Source of the DNA: CAZZEX01 sp964653285
GTDB taxonomy: Bacteria > Chloroflexota > Anaerolineae > B4-G1
Assembly (NCBI GenBank): GCA_964653285.1
Contig: CAZZEX010000001.1
Span: 1 to 64,000, forward strand
DNA: 64,000 bases
Reading direction: 5' to 3'
Shown here: piece after piece, positions 30,021-39,316 of the stretch
Position numbering within the stretch: position 1 is the first letter of the stretch
Layout of the letters: every line of letters starts with the position of its first letter
Made by a program: the position numbers and the translations under genes
The notes under the pieces: generated by a model
The model's input: only the letters and a program-made list of their open reading frames with translations
Told to the model about the DNA's origin: nothing
Databases searched by the model: none

Positions 30021-30235
30021 AATTGAGGCTGGCTGCGTACCTGTGGACGTTTAGCGGCCAGCCTCCTGCTGAGTATCTCACGCTCGTTCTGTGTCGAGAT
30101 GTGTATCACTGCACGGTCTCACAGTTGCGGCGGGAGCGGCTGGTGGATATATTGCCGCACCTGGCGTGCCTGGACGTCGAGGCGGAGGTGCGGGCGGCGA
30201 ACGTGCGGGGTAGGGGTAGGAGGAAAACGCGATAG
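30017..30235 (+). CDS. Tail assembly chaperone extension reached by -1 frameshift (T-like)
   Basis: The -1 frame opens at the slippery heptamer and runs 72 codons (LKLRLAAYLWTFSGQPPAEY onwards) to 30235. It has no ribosome site of its own. The fused product would be about 160 aa, equal to gpGT-type proteins that coat the tape measure during tail assembly. Confidence 0.7.
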   Translation: MKLRLAAYLWTFSGQPPAEYLTLVLCRDVYHCTVSQLRRERLVDILPHLACLDVEAEVRAANVRGRGRRKTR

Positions 30236-30256
30236 TTGCAGTGGGTTTTCAGGTAT

Positions 30257-30272
30257 GATAATCGGTCTTAGC
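30257..30272. promoter_or_regulatory. Degenerate GATAA-N6-TTA site
   Basis: GATAATCGGTCTTAGC, with the right half imperfect, just upstream of the tape measure gene. Confidence 0.4.
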
Positions 30273-30288
30273 GGGCATAGATAAGGCA

Positions 30289-32955
30289 ATGCCAAACTAT
30301 ACGTTGAATATCATCGTCGAGGGACGGGACCGGGCGAGTGGAGCGCTGGGGGGTGTGCAGAAGGCGCTGGGAAACGTCGCCCAGTTTGCGTTGGGAGGGG
30401 TGCTGGCCAACGGTTTGGTGCGGATTGGGCAGGGGATCGCGGGCGTGGCGCGGGAGGCGTTGTCGGGCGCGACGGATATGCAGAATTTGACGCTGGCGCT
30501 GGAGACGCTGGCGGCGCGGGAGTTGGTGGCGGCGGGGGGGGCGGATACGATTGAGGAGGCGCTGGCGGAGGTGGGGCCGGTGGCGGCGGGGTTGAAGGAG
30601 CAGTTGCGGGATCTGTCGCTGGTTTCTCCGTTCGAGGCGAAGCAGGTGGAGGATGCGTTCCGGCTGCAGATGGCGTTTGGGGCGACGGGTGAGTCGGCGA
30701 TTGAGTTGGCAGGGGCGATCCTGGACACGGGGGCGGGGCTGGGGTTGACGAATGATGCGATGGGCCGGATGTCGTATAACCTGGCTCAGGCGCTGCAGGC
30801 GGGGGATTTGACGGCGGCGAATATGCGACAGTTGAAGATGGTGGGGTTGGACCTGGCGGACGTGTTCTCGGATCAGCTCGGGTTGAGTATTGAGGAGGTG
30901 CGGGAGGGGCTGAAGGCGGGCGAGCTGACGATGGCGGATGTGAGTCAGGCGTTCGTGAAGCATGCGAGTGAGAATTTTGGCGGGGCGGCGGAACGGATGA
31001 GCCGGACATTCTCCGGGTTGAAGTCATCGGTGAAGGATTTGTTGTATTACGGGGGGGCGGATCTGTTGACACCGCTCCTGGAGCGGGCATCAGATTTTCT
31101 GGGAGGGTTATTCGACCGGGCGCGGGGATTGGTGGAGAGCGGGGCGCTGGTGGCGGTGGGGGAGCGGATTGGGGGGATCGTTGACGTCGCGCTGGCGTTT
31201 ATTGACCAGGTGGGAGCCGAGGGGATCGGGGCGCTGTTCCCTCCAGAAGTGGTGGGGAACGTGCAGGAGCTCCTGGCCGGGCTGGCGCCGGTGGGTGAGG
31301 TGTTGCGGGGGGAGATTATCCCGGCGGTGGTTGAGTCTTTGCCGACGCTGCAATTGTGGGGGGAGCAGCTTCTGATATTGGCATCGGAGGCGCTGCCATT
31401 GCTGGCGGGGGGGTTGCAGTTTGTGGCGGAGCATTGGGAGGTTTTCGCGGCGGGGGCGGGGGTGGTGGGTGCGGTGATTTTGGCGCTGAATGTGCCGATT
31501 GTGGCGCTGGTGGGGGCGCTGGCGGGGTTGTATCTGGCGTGGGTGAATGACTGGGGCGGGATCCGGAGTTTCATCGAGGGGACGGTGGCGGCGATCTCGG
31601 GGCTCGTGAGTGGATGGTTGGCCACGCTGCAGGGGTGGTGGAGTGCGCACGGTGGGAGTGTGACGACAATCGTGGGTGCGTTGTGGAGCAATGTGCAGGC
31701 GCGATTTGAGGCGGGGAGAGCTTTTGTCCAGGGGTTGATCCAGGCAGCAACGACGTTGTGGAATTCTATCTGGACAGGTCACGGCAGCACGATTATGCAG
31801 GTAGCACAGTTGGCGTGGAGCAATGTCCAGGCGGTGATTGGGACGGTGACCGCCGTGATTTCAGCGCTGCTCGATGCCTGGGCTGCGGCCGTGGAGGGAG
31901 ATTGGTCAGTGTTTGGTGAGCATCTGCGGACGGCGTGGGATGCGGTGTGGAGTGGGATCGTCACTATCTTGCGCAATGGAGCGATGGCGTTGTTGATGAT
32001 CGTGGCAGATCTAATCTCGTCGGTGGTCAGTAAGTTCACGGATACGGATTGGGGATCGGTGGGGCGAGGGATCATTGATGGGGTGGTGGAGGGTATCAGG
32101 GCTACGGCTAGCCGGTTGGCGCAGGCGGCGATTGATGCGGCGCAGGCAGCGATTGATGCGGTGAGGGGACTCCTGGGGATAGGTTCGCCGTCGCAGACTT
32201 TCTACGAGATTGGTCGGCAAATCGCAGAAGGCCTGATCAATGGGATCCTGGATTCGGCGGAGGATGTGCAGGCGGCCTGGGCGGAGATGTTGGACGTGGC
32301 GGCGGTGCTCTCCGGACTGGGGGGGGCGGCAGCGCAGCGATTGAAGAAGACGCTCGATCCGCTGGCGGCTGAGGTAGAGGCGCTGGACGAGCGGATTGGG
32401 TTTCTCAAGAATGCTATGGCGGCGGCCGGAAGAGGTACGCCCGAATACCGGGCACGTTTTGAGGAATTGGAACGCGCGCAGCGGGAGCGGAACCGGGCGG
32501 CAAGGGAATACGAGAGGATACAGGAGAGGCTGCTACGATTGCAGGTGGCGCAGGAGAACCTGGCATTTCTGCAACAGCAGGTCAAGCTCCTCGACGTGAT
32601 CGCTGAGCACGGGCTGGATGCGAGCGAGATACTTCTGGGGCTCAAGTTAGGTGTTGATGCTAACCTGGAGGGCGTCATCGCGGCGATGACGCGGGCGATG
32701 GAGGCGATCATCGGTGGGACGGAAGATGAGTTGGGGATATCGTCGCCGTCGCGGGTATTCGCTGAGATTGGGCAGCGGATGATGGAGGGGCTGGCGGCCG
32801 GCATCAGGGGAGGGATGAGGATACCTGCGATGGCGGCGGCCGGGGCGGTGACGTCTATGACGCAGAATTACAATTACACGATGAATGTCAACACGCGGGC
32901 GACGTCGCCGACAGTGATTCAGGATTTCGCAGTGATGAGGGCATTGGCAGGATGA
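30289..32955 (+). CDS. Tape measure protein
   Basis: 888 aa. The N-terminal TMP domain has RDRASGALGGVQKALGNVAQ and MSYNLAQALQAGDLTAANM. Two or three hydrophobic segments (about 350-430) follow, then Trp-rich repeats. Two copies of the G.SPS..F.EIG....GL..GI motif lie near 640 and 820. A coiled coil lies near 680-760. Length predicts a tail of roughly 130 nm by the usual 0.15 nm per residue rule. Confidence 0.85.
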   Translation: MPNYTLNIIVEGRDRASGALGGVQKALGNVAQFALGGVLANGLVRIGQGIAGVAREALSGATDMQNLTLALETLAARELVAAGGADTIEEALAEVGPVAAGLKEQLRDLSLVSPFEAKQVEDAFRLQMAFGATGESAIELAGAILDTGAGLGLTNDAMGRMSYNLAQALQAGDLTAANMRQLKMVGLDLADVFSDQLGLSIEEVREGLKAGELTMADVSQAFVKHASENFGGAAERMSRTFSGLKSSVKDLLYYGGADLLTPLLERASDFLGGLFDRARGLVESGALVAVGERIGGIVDVALAFIDQVGAEGIGALFPPEVVGNVQELLAGLAPVGEVLRGEIIPAVVESLPTLQLWGEQLLILASEALPLLAGGLQFVAEHWEVFAAGAGVVGAVILALNVPIVALVGALAGLYLAWVNDWGGIRSFIEGTVAAISGLVSGWLATLQGWWSAHGGSVTTIVGALWSNVQARFEAGRAFVQGLIQAATTLWNSIWTGHGSTIMQVAQLAWSNVQAVIGTVTAVISALLDAWAAAVEGDWSVFGEHLRTAWDAVWSGIVTILRNGAMALLMIVADLISSVVSKFTDTDWGSVGRGIIDGVVEGIRATASRLAQAAIDAAQAAIDAVRGLLGIGSPSQTFYEIGRQIAEGLINGILDSAEDVQAAWAEMLDVAAVLSGLGGAAAQRLKKTLDPLAAEVEALDERIGFLKNAMAAAGRGTPEYRARFEELERAQRERNRAAREYERIQERLLRLQVAQENLAFLQQQVKLLDVIAEHGLDASEILLGLKLGVDANLEGVIAAMTRAMEAIIGGTEDELGISSPSRVFAEIGQRMMEGLAAGIRGGMRIPAMAAAGAVTSMTQNYNYTMNVNTRATSPTVIQDFAVMRALAG

Positions 32956-35444
32956 GCAATTGGAAGATCGTTGTACCGGAGAGCACGACGAATAAGGTGC
33001 TGAATCCGTCGGCCGAGGAGACGGGTAATTTCTCGGCGGTGGGGGCGACGGTCACGCGGGTGACGACGTACAGCAAGTACGGCTTGCGGTCGTACCGGGT
33101 GCAAAGTGCGGCGGATGATCAGGGTGTGTCGTTGGCGTTGGCGGCGTTGGCGAATGCGGTGCATTACGTCACGCTGCGGGTGCGCGGGACGTTGCCGGCG
33201 GCCTGGGATTGGTCGTGTGATAATGTAAATTATGCTACTTCATCCAAGATTGCTGACCTGGACGACGACTGGGCCGTGTACGGTCTCAGTTTTCCGGCTG
33301 CTCAGGCTAACGGGTCCACAATGTTTTACGTTCGCCAGAACGGCTCCGGGAGCGGGGATTTTTATCTCGATGGTGTGCAGGTGGAGGAGGCGGATCACTG
33401 GACGACATATTGCGATGGTGACCAGGAAGGCTGCGAGTGGCTGGGCTCCGATCACGGCAGCCAGAGCAGGCGCAGCGGGCAGAGCCGCGCAGGCGGGCGG
33501 GTACGTGATCTCCAGGATGACTATCACCTCGACATCGGCGGGGTTCTGGGCGCCGGGGTTGCTCCATACGGGCTGTCCGCCGACAAGTACGCGATGCTGC
33601 CAGGGGGTGAGCTAAACAGCGTGAAGGTGCAGATGCGTTCGTTGACATTGACCGGTGTCGTCCGGGGCACGAGTTGGAGCAATCTGCACAGCAATAAGCA
33701 GGCGCTGCTGGAAGTACTTATGCCTGGCGCAGTGCCGAAGGACGCTGATGGTCATCAGCCGGTCAGGTTGCGTTACACCGGTGCGAACGTAGAGAAGGAG
33801 ATTGCCGTGCACTACGAGGCCGGCCTGGAGGGGTCTATCCGGGCTGACGGCGAACCGTGCTACTGGGAGACGGTGGCTTTGCGATTCCTGGCCGACGATC
33901 CGTTCTGGTATGAGATCGGGGAGAGCGCGGCTGAGTTGGACCCGGCGGCAATTTCCGCGACGTATTTCCGGTACATCGCGGGCCGGTTACGCTCCAGCCA
34001 GGTGGCGTTTGGCGGGATGACTACACCCTGGGATGACTTGAATGTCACGAGTGACCCGGCGGCCGGTGGTGTCCGGTGCATCACCCTCGGGCCGGACAAG
34101 AAGGTCTACGTCGCTGGCACATTCACAAACTGGAACGGCGTGGCGAACCGCAACTACGTAGCAGTGTACGACCCGGCTGCTGATTCCTGGAGCACGCTGG
34201 GGAATGCCGGGGACTTCGGTGGACCGGTGTATGCGTTGGCATTTGGGCCAGATGGTGTATTGTATGCTGGTGGTGCGTTCACTGACTGCGCGGGGGATGC
34301 AAACGCTGATTACGTGGCGAAGTGGAATGGCTCAGCCTGGAGCGCGGTGGGTGGCGGCGGGACCGGCACGGTCTACGCGCTGGCGGTCGGGCTGGATGGG
34401 ATGCTGTATATCGGCGGCGATTTCATTGACTGGGACACGATCGCCAGTGCTGACTACATTGTGTCGTGGGATGGTGGATACGCGCCGGCGAGCACGGATG
34501 CAAATGGAGTAGTCTATGCGTTGGCGTTTGGGCCGGACGGCACGCTGTATGCCGGGGGCAATTTCACCGAGATGGGGGGAAGTTCGGTTCATCGCATAGC
34601 GAAGCGGGATGGTGGTTCTGGTCTCAACTGGAGCGCGATGGGAAGCGGATTCGACGACGACGTGCGTGCTGTCGTCGTTGACGGCGACACAGTGTACGTG
34701 GGTGGCGATTTCCCGGCTGAGGGGGGCGATCCTCCGTACCACGTGGCGAAGTGGAATGGCTCAGCCTGGGTCGATTTGGACGAGGGAGTCATTAAGATCG
34801 AGGGTTCTGTTCAGGAGGGCACTGTATACGACTTGATTATTGGGCCTGATGGGGTGCTATACGTCGTCGGGGAATTCCGGTACGTGGGATCAAGTCGTGT
34901 GTACTCAGAAAACGGGTATGCGAAGTGGCTGGGTGTGGGCTGGGCGCGTCTTGATTTTGACGTCGGGCAATACAAGATAGGCCGGGCAGTGGCCGTGGGG
35001 GCTGCTGATCCTGTGGTGGAGAGCAGTTATGACATCTACATCGCCTGGGATGATGGAGCCTGGGCGGTCATCGGTGCCATCACCGGGGTAACGAATGGTG
35101 GTACTTCAGCTGCTTACCCGTGTGTGATTTTTGAAGTTGACACCGCGGCGACTTCGGACGGTGATCTGGTGTTGGTACGCGATGAGACTACCGGCAAGGC
35201 GCTGCTGTTCGATTACACGATTCAGCAGGGCGAGAAACTGACGATTGATTTAAGGCCGGCTAAAAAGAGCATCACATCTAATTTTTACGGTGCGGTTCCT
35301 CAAGCGGTGCTGGCAGAGAGTGATTTTGGTACATTTGCATTACAGGCCGGCGACAACGACATTGTGTGTTACCTCTCCGGCACCCCGCTCGCAAATATGA
35401 AAGCACACTTGTTATATCGTAAAGCGTACCAGTCACAGGATTAG
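32952..35444 (+). CDS. Distal tail protein with carbohydrate-binding-like and propeller insertions
   Basis: 830 aa, overlapping the tape measure by 4 bases. Residues about 10-150 look like a CBM4/9-type jelly roll (NPSAEETGNFSAVGA ... FYLDGVQVEE). Residues about 170-325 match the Dit belt domain, ending FLADDPFWYEIGE. About 350-680 hold around six propeller-like repeats (VYALAFGPDGVLYAGGAFTD, then VAKWNGSAW). The C-terminal 140 residues resume a Dit galectin-like domain. This is an 'evolved' Dit likely able to bind host glycans. Confidence 0.75.
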   Translation: MSNWKIVVPESTTNKVLNPSAEETGNFSAVGATVTRVTTYSKYGLRSYRVQSAADDQGVSLALAALANAVHYVTLRVRGTLPAAWDWSCDNVNYATSSKIADLDDDWAVYGLSFPAAQANGSTMFYVRQNGSGSGDFYLDGVQVEEADHWTTYCDGDQEGCEWLGSDHGSQSRRSGQSRAGGRVRDLQDDYHLDIGGVLGAGVAPYGLSADKYAMLPGGELNSVKVQMRSLTLTGVVRGTSWSNLHSNKQALLEVLMPGAVPKDADGHQPVRLRYTGANVEKEIAVHYEAGLEGSIRADGEPCYWETVALRFLADDPFWYEIGESAAELDPAAISATYFRYIAGRLRSSQVAFGGMTTPWDDLNVTSDPAAGGVRCITLGPDKKVYVAGTFTNWNGVANRNYVAVYDPAADSWSTLGNAGDFGGPVYALAFGPDGVLYAGGAFTDCAGDANADYVAKWNGSAWSAVGGGGTGTVYALAVGLDGMLYIGGDFIDWDTIASADYIVSWDGGYAPASTDANGVVYALAFGPDGTLYAGGNFTEMGGSSVHRIAKRDGGSGLNWSAMGSGFDDDVRAVVVDGDTVYVGGDFPAEGGDPPYHVAKWNGSAWVDLDEGVIKIEGSVQEGTVYDLIIGPDGVLYVVGEFRYVGSSRVYSENGYAKWLGVGWARLDFDVGQYKIGRAVAVGAADPVVESSYDIYIAWDDGAWAVIGAITGVTNGGTSAAYPCVIFEVDTAATSDGDLVLVRDETTGKALLFDYTIQQGEKLTIDLRPAKKSITSNFYGAVPQAVLAESDFGTFALQAGDNDIVCYLSGTPLANMKAHLLYRKAYQSQD
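33219..33234. promoter_or_regulatory. GATAA-N6-TTATG site inside the Dit gene
   Basis: GATAATGTAAATTATG, the one family member found inside a coding sequence. Its sequence constrains the protein to DNVNYA. Confidence 0.45.
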
Positions 35445-35447
35445 TTG

Positions 35448-36575
35448 ATGTCTGCAAGTGCATACGAGCTTTGGCTGACGAGCGATACCGGGCTGAGGCT
35501 TCAGCTTCTCGATGGCGTGGCGTGGTGGGCGGCCACGCGCCAGGTCAATGCCATCGGCAATTTCACGATGGGATTGCCAAGCTCGTTTGATACCAGGCTG
35601 ATTGAGGCCGACCGGATGGTGCAGGTCTGGCGTGCGTCACAGGGGGGGCAGTTGGGGCTGTGGCGTGTGTACCTCGTGCGGTGGTGGCGGTGGGAGATGC
35701 AGGACAGCGATGAAATTTTCACCATCGGCGGGCCGGATTGCAACGACCTGCTCAGGCGGCGGATCGTGGCGGCATACTCCGCGTCGTCGCAGGCACACAA
35801 AACGGACTATGCAGACGATATGATGAAGGAGGTGGTTAGCGAGGCGCTGTCGGACAGCGCTGAACCCACACCAGACGCGGGAACCCGGGTGTGGGGCGAT
35901 CTCTCCGTGCAGGCTGACCTGGGCGACGGGCCGACGCTGACCAAATCGTTCGCCTGGCGGTCACTGTTGCTTCCGTCCGGCGGCGGCGTGTTGACATCTA
36001 TCGCTCAGGCGGCGCGGGAGGCGGGTTGTGAGGTCTTTTTCGACGTCGTGCCTGATATCGTCAGTAGTACCAGCATTACATTCGAGTTTCGCACGTGCAC
36101 AGGCCAGCCCGGGTGTGACGTGGTCGACCTGGGCGTGCTGTTTGACCAGGAACGGGGCAATCTCAAAGATCCGTTTTTGGAGTATGATCACGTGGAGGAG
36201 AACAACTATATCTATGCTGCCGGCCAGGGCGTGCAGAATGACCGGAATGTGCAACAGGTCTACGATTCTACGCGCTACCAGGCGTCACGGTGGGGACGCT
36301 GCGAGGGATTTGCTGACGCACGCAACGAGGTCAGCGACAACGGCGTGAGAGAGGCGGGACGGGCGGATCTGGAGGCCGGCAGGCCAAGCCGCCGGTTTGG
36401 AGGGGTGATATTGGATACGCGGGGCACACGGTTTGGGCGCGATTGGGACTTTGGGTATAAGGTCCGAGCCAAGTACCGGGGTCAGGAATTCGACGCGATC
36501 GTGCGGGCAGTGACGATCAGCGTGGACGAGAATAGCAAAGAGGATATCCAGGCGCGGTTGGAGTACGAGGGATGA
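35448..36575 (+). CDS. Tail-tip protein (Gp37-like)
   Basis: 375 aa from ATG 35448. LRLQLLDGVAWWAATRQVNA and DEIFTIGGPDCNDLLRRRIV match the Gp37-like protein of siphoviruses such as ReqiPepy6, a baseplate hub component. Follows Dit as a Tal/hub protein should. Ends overlapping the next start. Confidence 0.7.
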   Translation: MSASAYELWLTSDTGLRLQLLDGVAWWAATRQVNAIGNFTMGLPSSFDTRLIEADRMVQVWRASQGGQLGLWRVYLVRWWRWEMQDSDEIFTIGGPDCNDLLRRRIVAAYSASSQAHKTDYADDMMKEVVSEALSDSAEPTPDAGTRVWGDLSVQADLGDGPTLTKSFAWRSLLLPSGGGVLTSIAQAAREAGCEVFFDVVPDIVSSTSITFEFRTCTGQPGCDVVDLGVLFDQERGNLKDPFLEYDHVEENNYIYAAGQGVQNDRNVQQVYDSTRYQASRWGRCEGFADARNEVSDNGVREAGRADLEAGRPSRRFGGVILDTRGTRFGRDWDFGYKVRAKYRGQEFDAIVRAVTISVDENSKEDIQARLEYEG

Positions 36576-36751
36576 TGGATGATAATAAGCTCGTACTAGA
36601 TCTGGTAAGGCGGCTTACGGCGTTGGAGCGGCGGCTTGATGATCTGGTCAGGCCGGAAGTGGGACATAGTGCCGTCTCGGCGGGAGAGTATTTTCCTGAT
36701 GGTTACTGGCCGGCAGGTTATTGGCCGGCAGGTTATTGGCCGGAGGTGTAG
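36575..36751 (+). CDS. Small tail-tip protein with GYWPA repeats
   Basis: 58 aa from ATG 36575 (36572 also possible). A short helix (LVRRLTALERRLDDLVRPE) is followed by three tandem GYWP units encoded by a 15-bp repeat. Short aromatic repeats at the end of a tail-tip protein suggest insertion into a binding partner or glycan contact. Function unknown. Confidence 0.55.
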   Translation: MDDNKLVLDLVRRLTALERRLDDLVRPEVGHSAVSAGEYFPDGYWPAGYWPAGYWPEV

Positions 36752-36782
36752 GTGTAATCGCGTGCAAGGGAGGTAACGGCAA

Positions 36783-37379
36783 TTGGCAACGCTGAACCTG
36801 CAGGTCGCTGCGTCGGCGGACGACGCGCTAGAGACCTCCGGCGGCTCGTGCGACCCGACGCAAACCGTCCAATGGGTCGGAGGCACAGGCTGGGTTGGTT
36901 TGCGTTGGGTCGCGGCTATCCCGCAAGGTTCGACGATCAATTCGGCCACGCTGACGGTGTACTGCCACGGCGCATCGGACGATGATGCGCATTTTAACAT
37001 TTGGGGCGAGGACGTCGACGACGCACCTCAGTTCACCACTGGCAATAGCAACATCAGCAGCCGCACGCTCACGGCCGCTGAGGTAGATTGGGACGAGGCA
37101 GCCACTGGTACCGGTTGGAAATCGCCTTCGGGTGCAGTCACCGCCATCGTCCAGGAGGTGGTCGGTCGGCCAGGGTGGAGTAGTGGTAATGGGTTGGTGA
37201 TCATCCTCGAGGGCCAGACCGATTGTTTGTACTCACCCCGGGCCTGGGACTACAGCGACAACACCTACGGCGCCAAACTCGACATCGACTACACGCCCGC
37301 GACAGGTGCCGCAGCTCTGCCAGTGCTGAGCGATGGAGCTGTCAATCCCTTAGTTTTTGGCGGGGTCACAGTGAGGTAG
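36783..37379 (+). CDS. DNRLRE-like carbohydrate-binding tail protein
   Basis: 198 aa from TTG 36783, with GGGAGG upstream. GLRWVAAIPQGSTINSATLT and LTAAEVDWDEAATGTGWKSP match DNRLRE-type beta-sandwich domains that bind polysaccharides. A short C-terminal tail (LPVLSDGAVNPLVFGG) may anchor it. A receptor-binding role is likely. Confidence 0.6.
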   Translation: MATLNLQVAASADDALETSGGSCDPTQTVQWVGGTGWVGLRWVAAIPQGSTINSATLTVYCHGASDDDAHFNIWGEDVDDAPQFTTGNSNISSRTLTAAEVDWDEAATGTGWKSPSGAVTAIVQEVVGRPGWSSGNGLVIILEGQTDCLYSPRAWDYSDNTYGAKLDIDYTPATGAAALPVLSDGAVNPLVFGGVTVR

Positions 37380-37391
37380 TGAGGTAACGAT

Positions 37392-38102
37392 ATGGCATAT
37401 CTTGGTTCCTGGAAAATAGACGATTACGTGACGTTCGCGTGCAACACGCACGACCCGGACACCGGTGTGGCAACCGATGCCGACAGCGTGCCGGCCTACC
37501 GCATCTACGAGGATGAGACCGGAACCGCCATCTTGACCGGCACGATGGCGAAACTGGACGACGCTAACACTACTGGCTTCTACAGTGAACGTATCCAACT
37601 CACAGCCGCGAGTGGCTTCGAGAAGGGGAAGTGCTACACAGTCTACATCAGCGCGACGGTAGACTCTGACACTGGCACGATGCACCACACTCTACAAATT
37701 GAGGCGGAAGTAGACGCTAACACCGTCGGCGACAAGACCGGCTATGGGCTGGCAGATAGTGCGATCACGGCTGCTAAGATAGCCACTGACGCTATCACTG
37801 CTGCTAAGATAGCCACTGACGCTATCACTGCTGCTAAGATAGCTACTAACGCTATTACTGCTGCCAAGGTGGCCACTGACGCTATTACTGAAATCACGGA
37901 TGGGGTCCGCGACAAGGTAATGGAGGGCTCGTTGACGCTACAACACGTTTTACGTATCATATTAGCCGTGATTGCCGAGAAGTCGGCGGGAGGGGGAACT
38001 GCGAGTATCACCTTCCGTGATAATGCGGATGCCAAGAATCGGGTTACGGCGACAGTTGATGCCAATGGCAATCGTACAGCTGTAACTCTGGACGGGAGTT
38101 AA
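37392..38102 (+). CDS. Tail fibre with AITAAKIATD repeats
   Basis: 236 aa. The N-terminal 105 residues are a beta domain (VPAYRIYEDETGTAILTGTM) of the kind that attaches fibres. Residues about 120-165 contain four tandem 10-residue DAITAAKIAT units encoded by a 30-bp repeat, a known trimeric stalk sequence. The C-terminus has ASITFRDNADAKNRVTATVD. Repeat number may vary by slippage. Confidence 0.7.
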   Translation: MAYLGSWKIDDYVTFACNTHDPDTGVATDADSVPAYRIYEDETGTAILTGTMAKLDDANTTGFYSERIQLTAASGFEKGKCYTVYISATVDSDTGTMHHTLQIEAEVDANTVGDKTGYGLADSAITAAKIATDAITAAKIATDAITAAKIATNAITAAKVATDAITEITDGVRDKVMEGSLTLQHVLRIILAVIAEKSAGGGTASITFRDNADAKNRVTATVDANGNRTAVTLDGS

Positions 38103-38118
38103 TCTTGGGAGTAGGTGT

Positions 38119-38134
38119 GATAATCAACGTTATC
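38119..38134. promoter_or_regulatory. GATAA-N6-TTATC site
   Basis: GATAATCAACGTTATC between the convergent fibre and integrase genes. Confidence 0.65.
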
Positions 38135-38140
38135 AGGTCA

Positions 38141-39139
38141 CTATAAACGCCAGTTGGCGACGGGGGAGGCGCGGCGGTGGGTGGCCTGGGCGTCGGCCTG
38201 GGCCAGGGCCAGGTAGCGCTTGACCATCTCCATCGTGGAGTGGCCGAGGATCATCTGGAGGACGAAGGCGTTGCCGCCGTTGCGCAGGAAGTTGATGGCG
38301 AACGTATGCCTGAAGCGATGGGGATGGGCGTGGTTGATGCCAGCACGCTGGCCGAGGCGGCGAATGAGTTGCAGGAGGCCGGAGGCGGTGAGGGGATTGC
38401 CTTTGGCGTTGATGAACAGCGGTTCGTCGGGGGCGGCGCCCGGGCGGGATAGGAGGTAGCGCCAGATTACTTTCGACGTCCGGGGGCTGATGGGGATGAT
38501 CCTCTCTTTGCTCCCCTTCCCCAGCACGCGGATGGTTTGATTGCGCAGGTCGAGGTCTCGTATAAGGAGACCGGGGATGTTGCGGGCAGGGTCGGCGCAG
38601 ATTTCTGAGGCGCGGACGCCGGTATCGAGAAGCAGGAAGATGATGGCGCGGTCGCGGGCCGCGGTGGGGCGGCCGTGGGTACATTCGCGTTTGCCGGGGC
38701 GGGTGTATGGTGCGCTGCGGTCGCAGATGTCGAGCATCGCTTTGACGTCCGCCTGGCTGAAGGGTTCGATGGCGGGTTGTTCCGGCTTTGGCGGGGTGAT
38801 GGCGCGGACGACGTGGCGGTCGGTCAGCCCCTCCTTCAGCGCCCACGTCCACAGGGCGGACAGGCCGATGTGGACATTGCGGATGGTTTTGTTGGAGAGT
38901 GTCCGGGGTGGACGGGGGGCGACGCCGGCGGGGGTGACGGGGCGGGAGCCGAGGTGGGCGAGGAAGCGGCGGACGTCGTCGGAGGTGATGCTGGCCAGGA
39001 GGGGGTCACCTGCGGTGTAGGTTTGGAATTTGCGGAAGGTGTTGGTGTAGTCGGCGATGGTCTTAGGGCTGAGGTGGCGGGCGTGGGCGTCGAGGAGGTA
39101 GCCTTCGATGGCCTGGTTAAGTGTAATTTGTGTTTTCAT
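38141..39139 (-). CDS. int: Tyrosine integrase next to attR
   Basis: 332 aa. N-terminal core-binding domain (1-110), then catalytic residues Arg in GVRASEI, Lys in GKGSKER, HRFRH, His in LGHSTM and Tyr in VKRYLALA. Its start lies about 180 bases from the tRNA-Asn attachment core, so it is the enzyme most likely to have integrated the element. Transcribed leftward, against the late genes. Confidence 0.9.
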   Translation of the reverse strand: MKTQITLNQAIEGYLLDAHARHLSPKTIADYTNTFRKFQTYTAGDPLLASITSDDVRRFLAHLGSRPVTPAGVAPRPPRTLSNKTIRNVHIGLSALWTWALKEGLTDRHVVRAITPPKPEQPAIEPFSQADVKAMLDICDRSAPYTRPGKRECTHGRPTAARDRAIIFLLLDTGVRASEICADPARNIPGLLIRDLDLRNQTIRVLGKGSKERIIPISPRTSKVIWRYLLSRPGAAPDEPLFINAKGNPLTASGLLQLIRRLGQRAGINHAHPHRFRHTFAINFLRNGGNAFVLQMILGHSTMEMVKRYLALAQADAQATHRRASPVANWRL

Positions 39140-39180
39140 CCGTAAGGTCTCCGGTTGTTTGGGACATTGGGTATAGGCGT

Positions 39181-39208
39181 GATAATGTTAGAGGATAGGT
39201 CGGATAAT
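39181..39208. promoter_or_regulatory. Two GATAAT half-sites near attR
   Basis: GATAAT at 39181 and 39203 in direct orientation, lacking good right halves. They lie upstream of the integrase start and could be arm-type sites. Confidence 0.35.
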
Positions 39209-39261
39209 GCGGGTGGGGCTTTTTTTTGACTGGAAGTTCTGGGGTACAGAGGAGGTTTGTG

Positions 39262-39310
39262 ACCGGTGTCCTTCCGGCTTGTTTGCGGGGGAAGCCGGAA
39301 GGACACCGGT
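39262..39310 (-). terminator. Perfect 19-bp inverted repeat after tRNA-Asn
   Basis: 39262-39280 and 39292-39310 are perfectly complementary with an 11-base loop. It begins 7 bases beyond the tRNA 3' end. It could end the tRNA transcript in place of the displaced host terminator. No T-run follows, so a role in att-site architecture is also possible. Confidence 0.55.
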
Positions 39311-39316
39311 GGTGTC

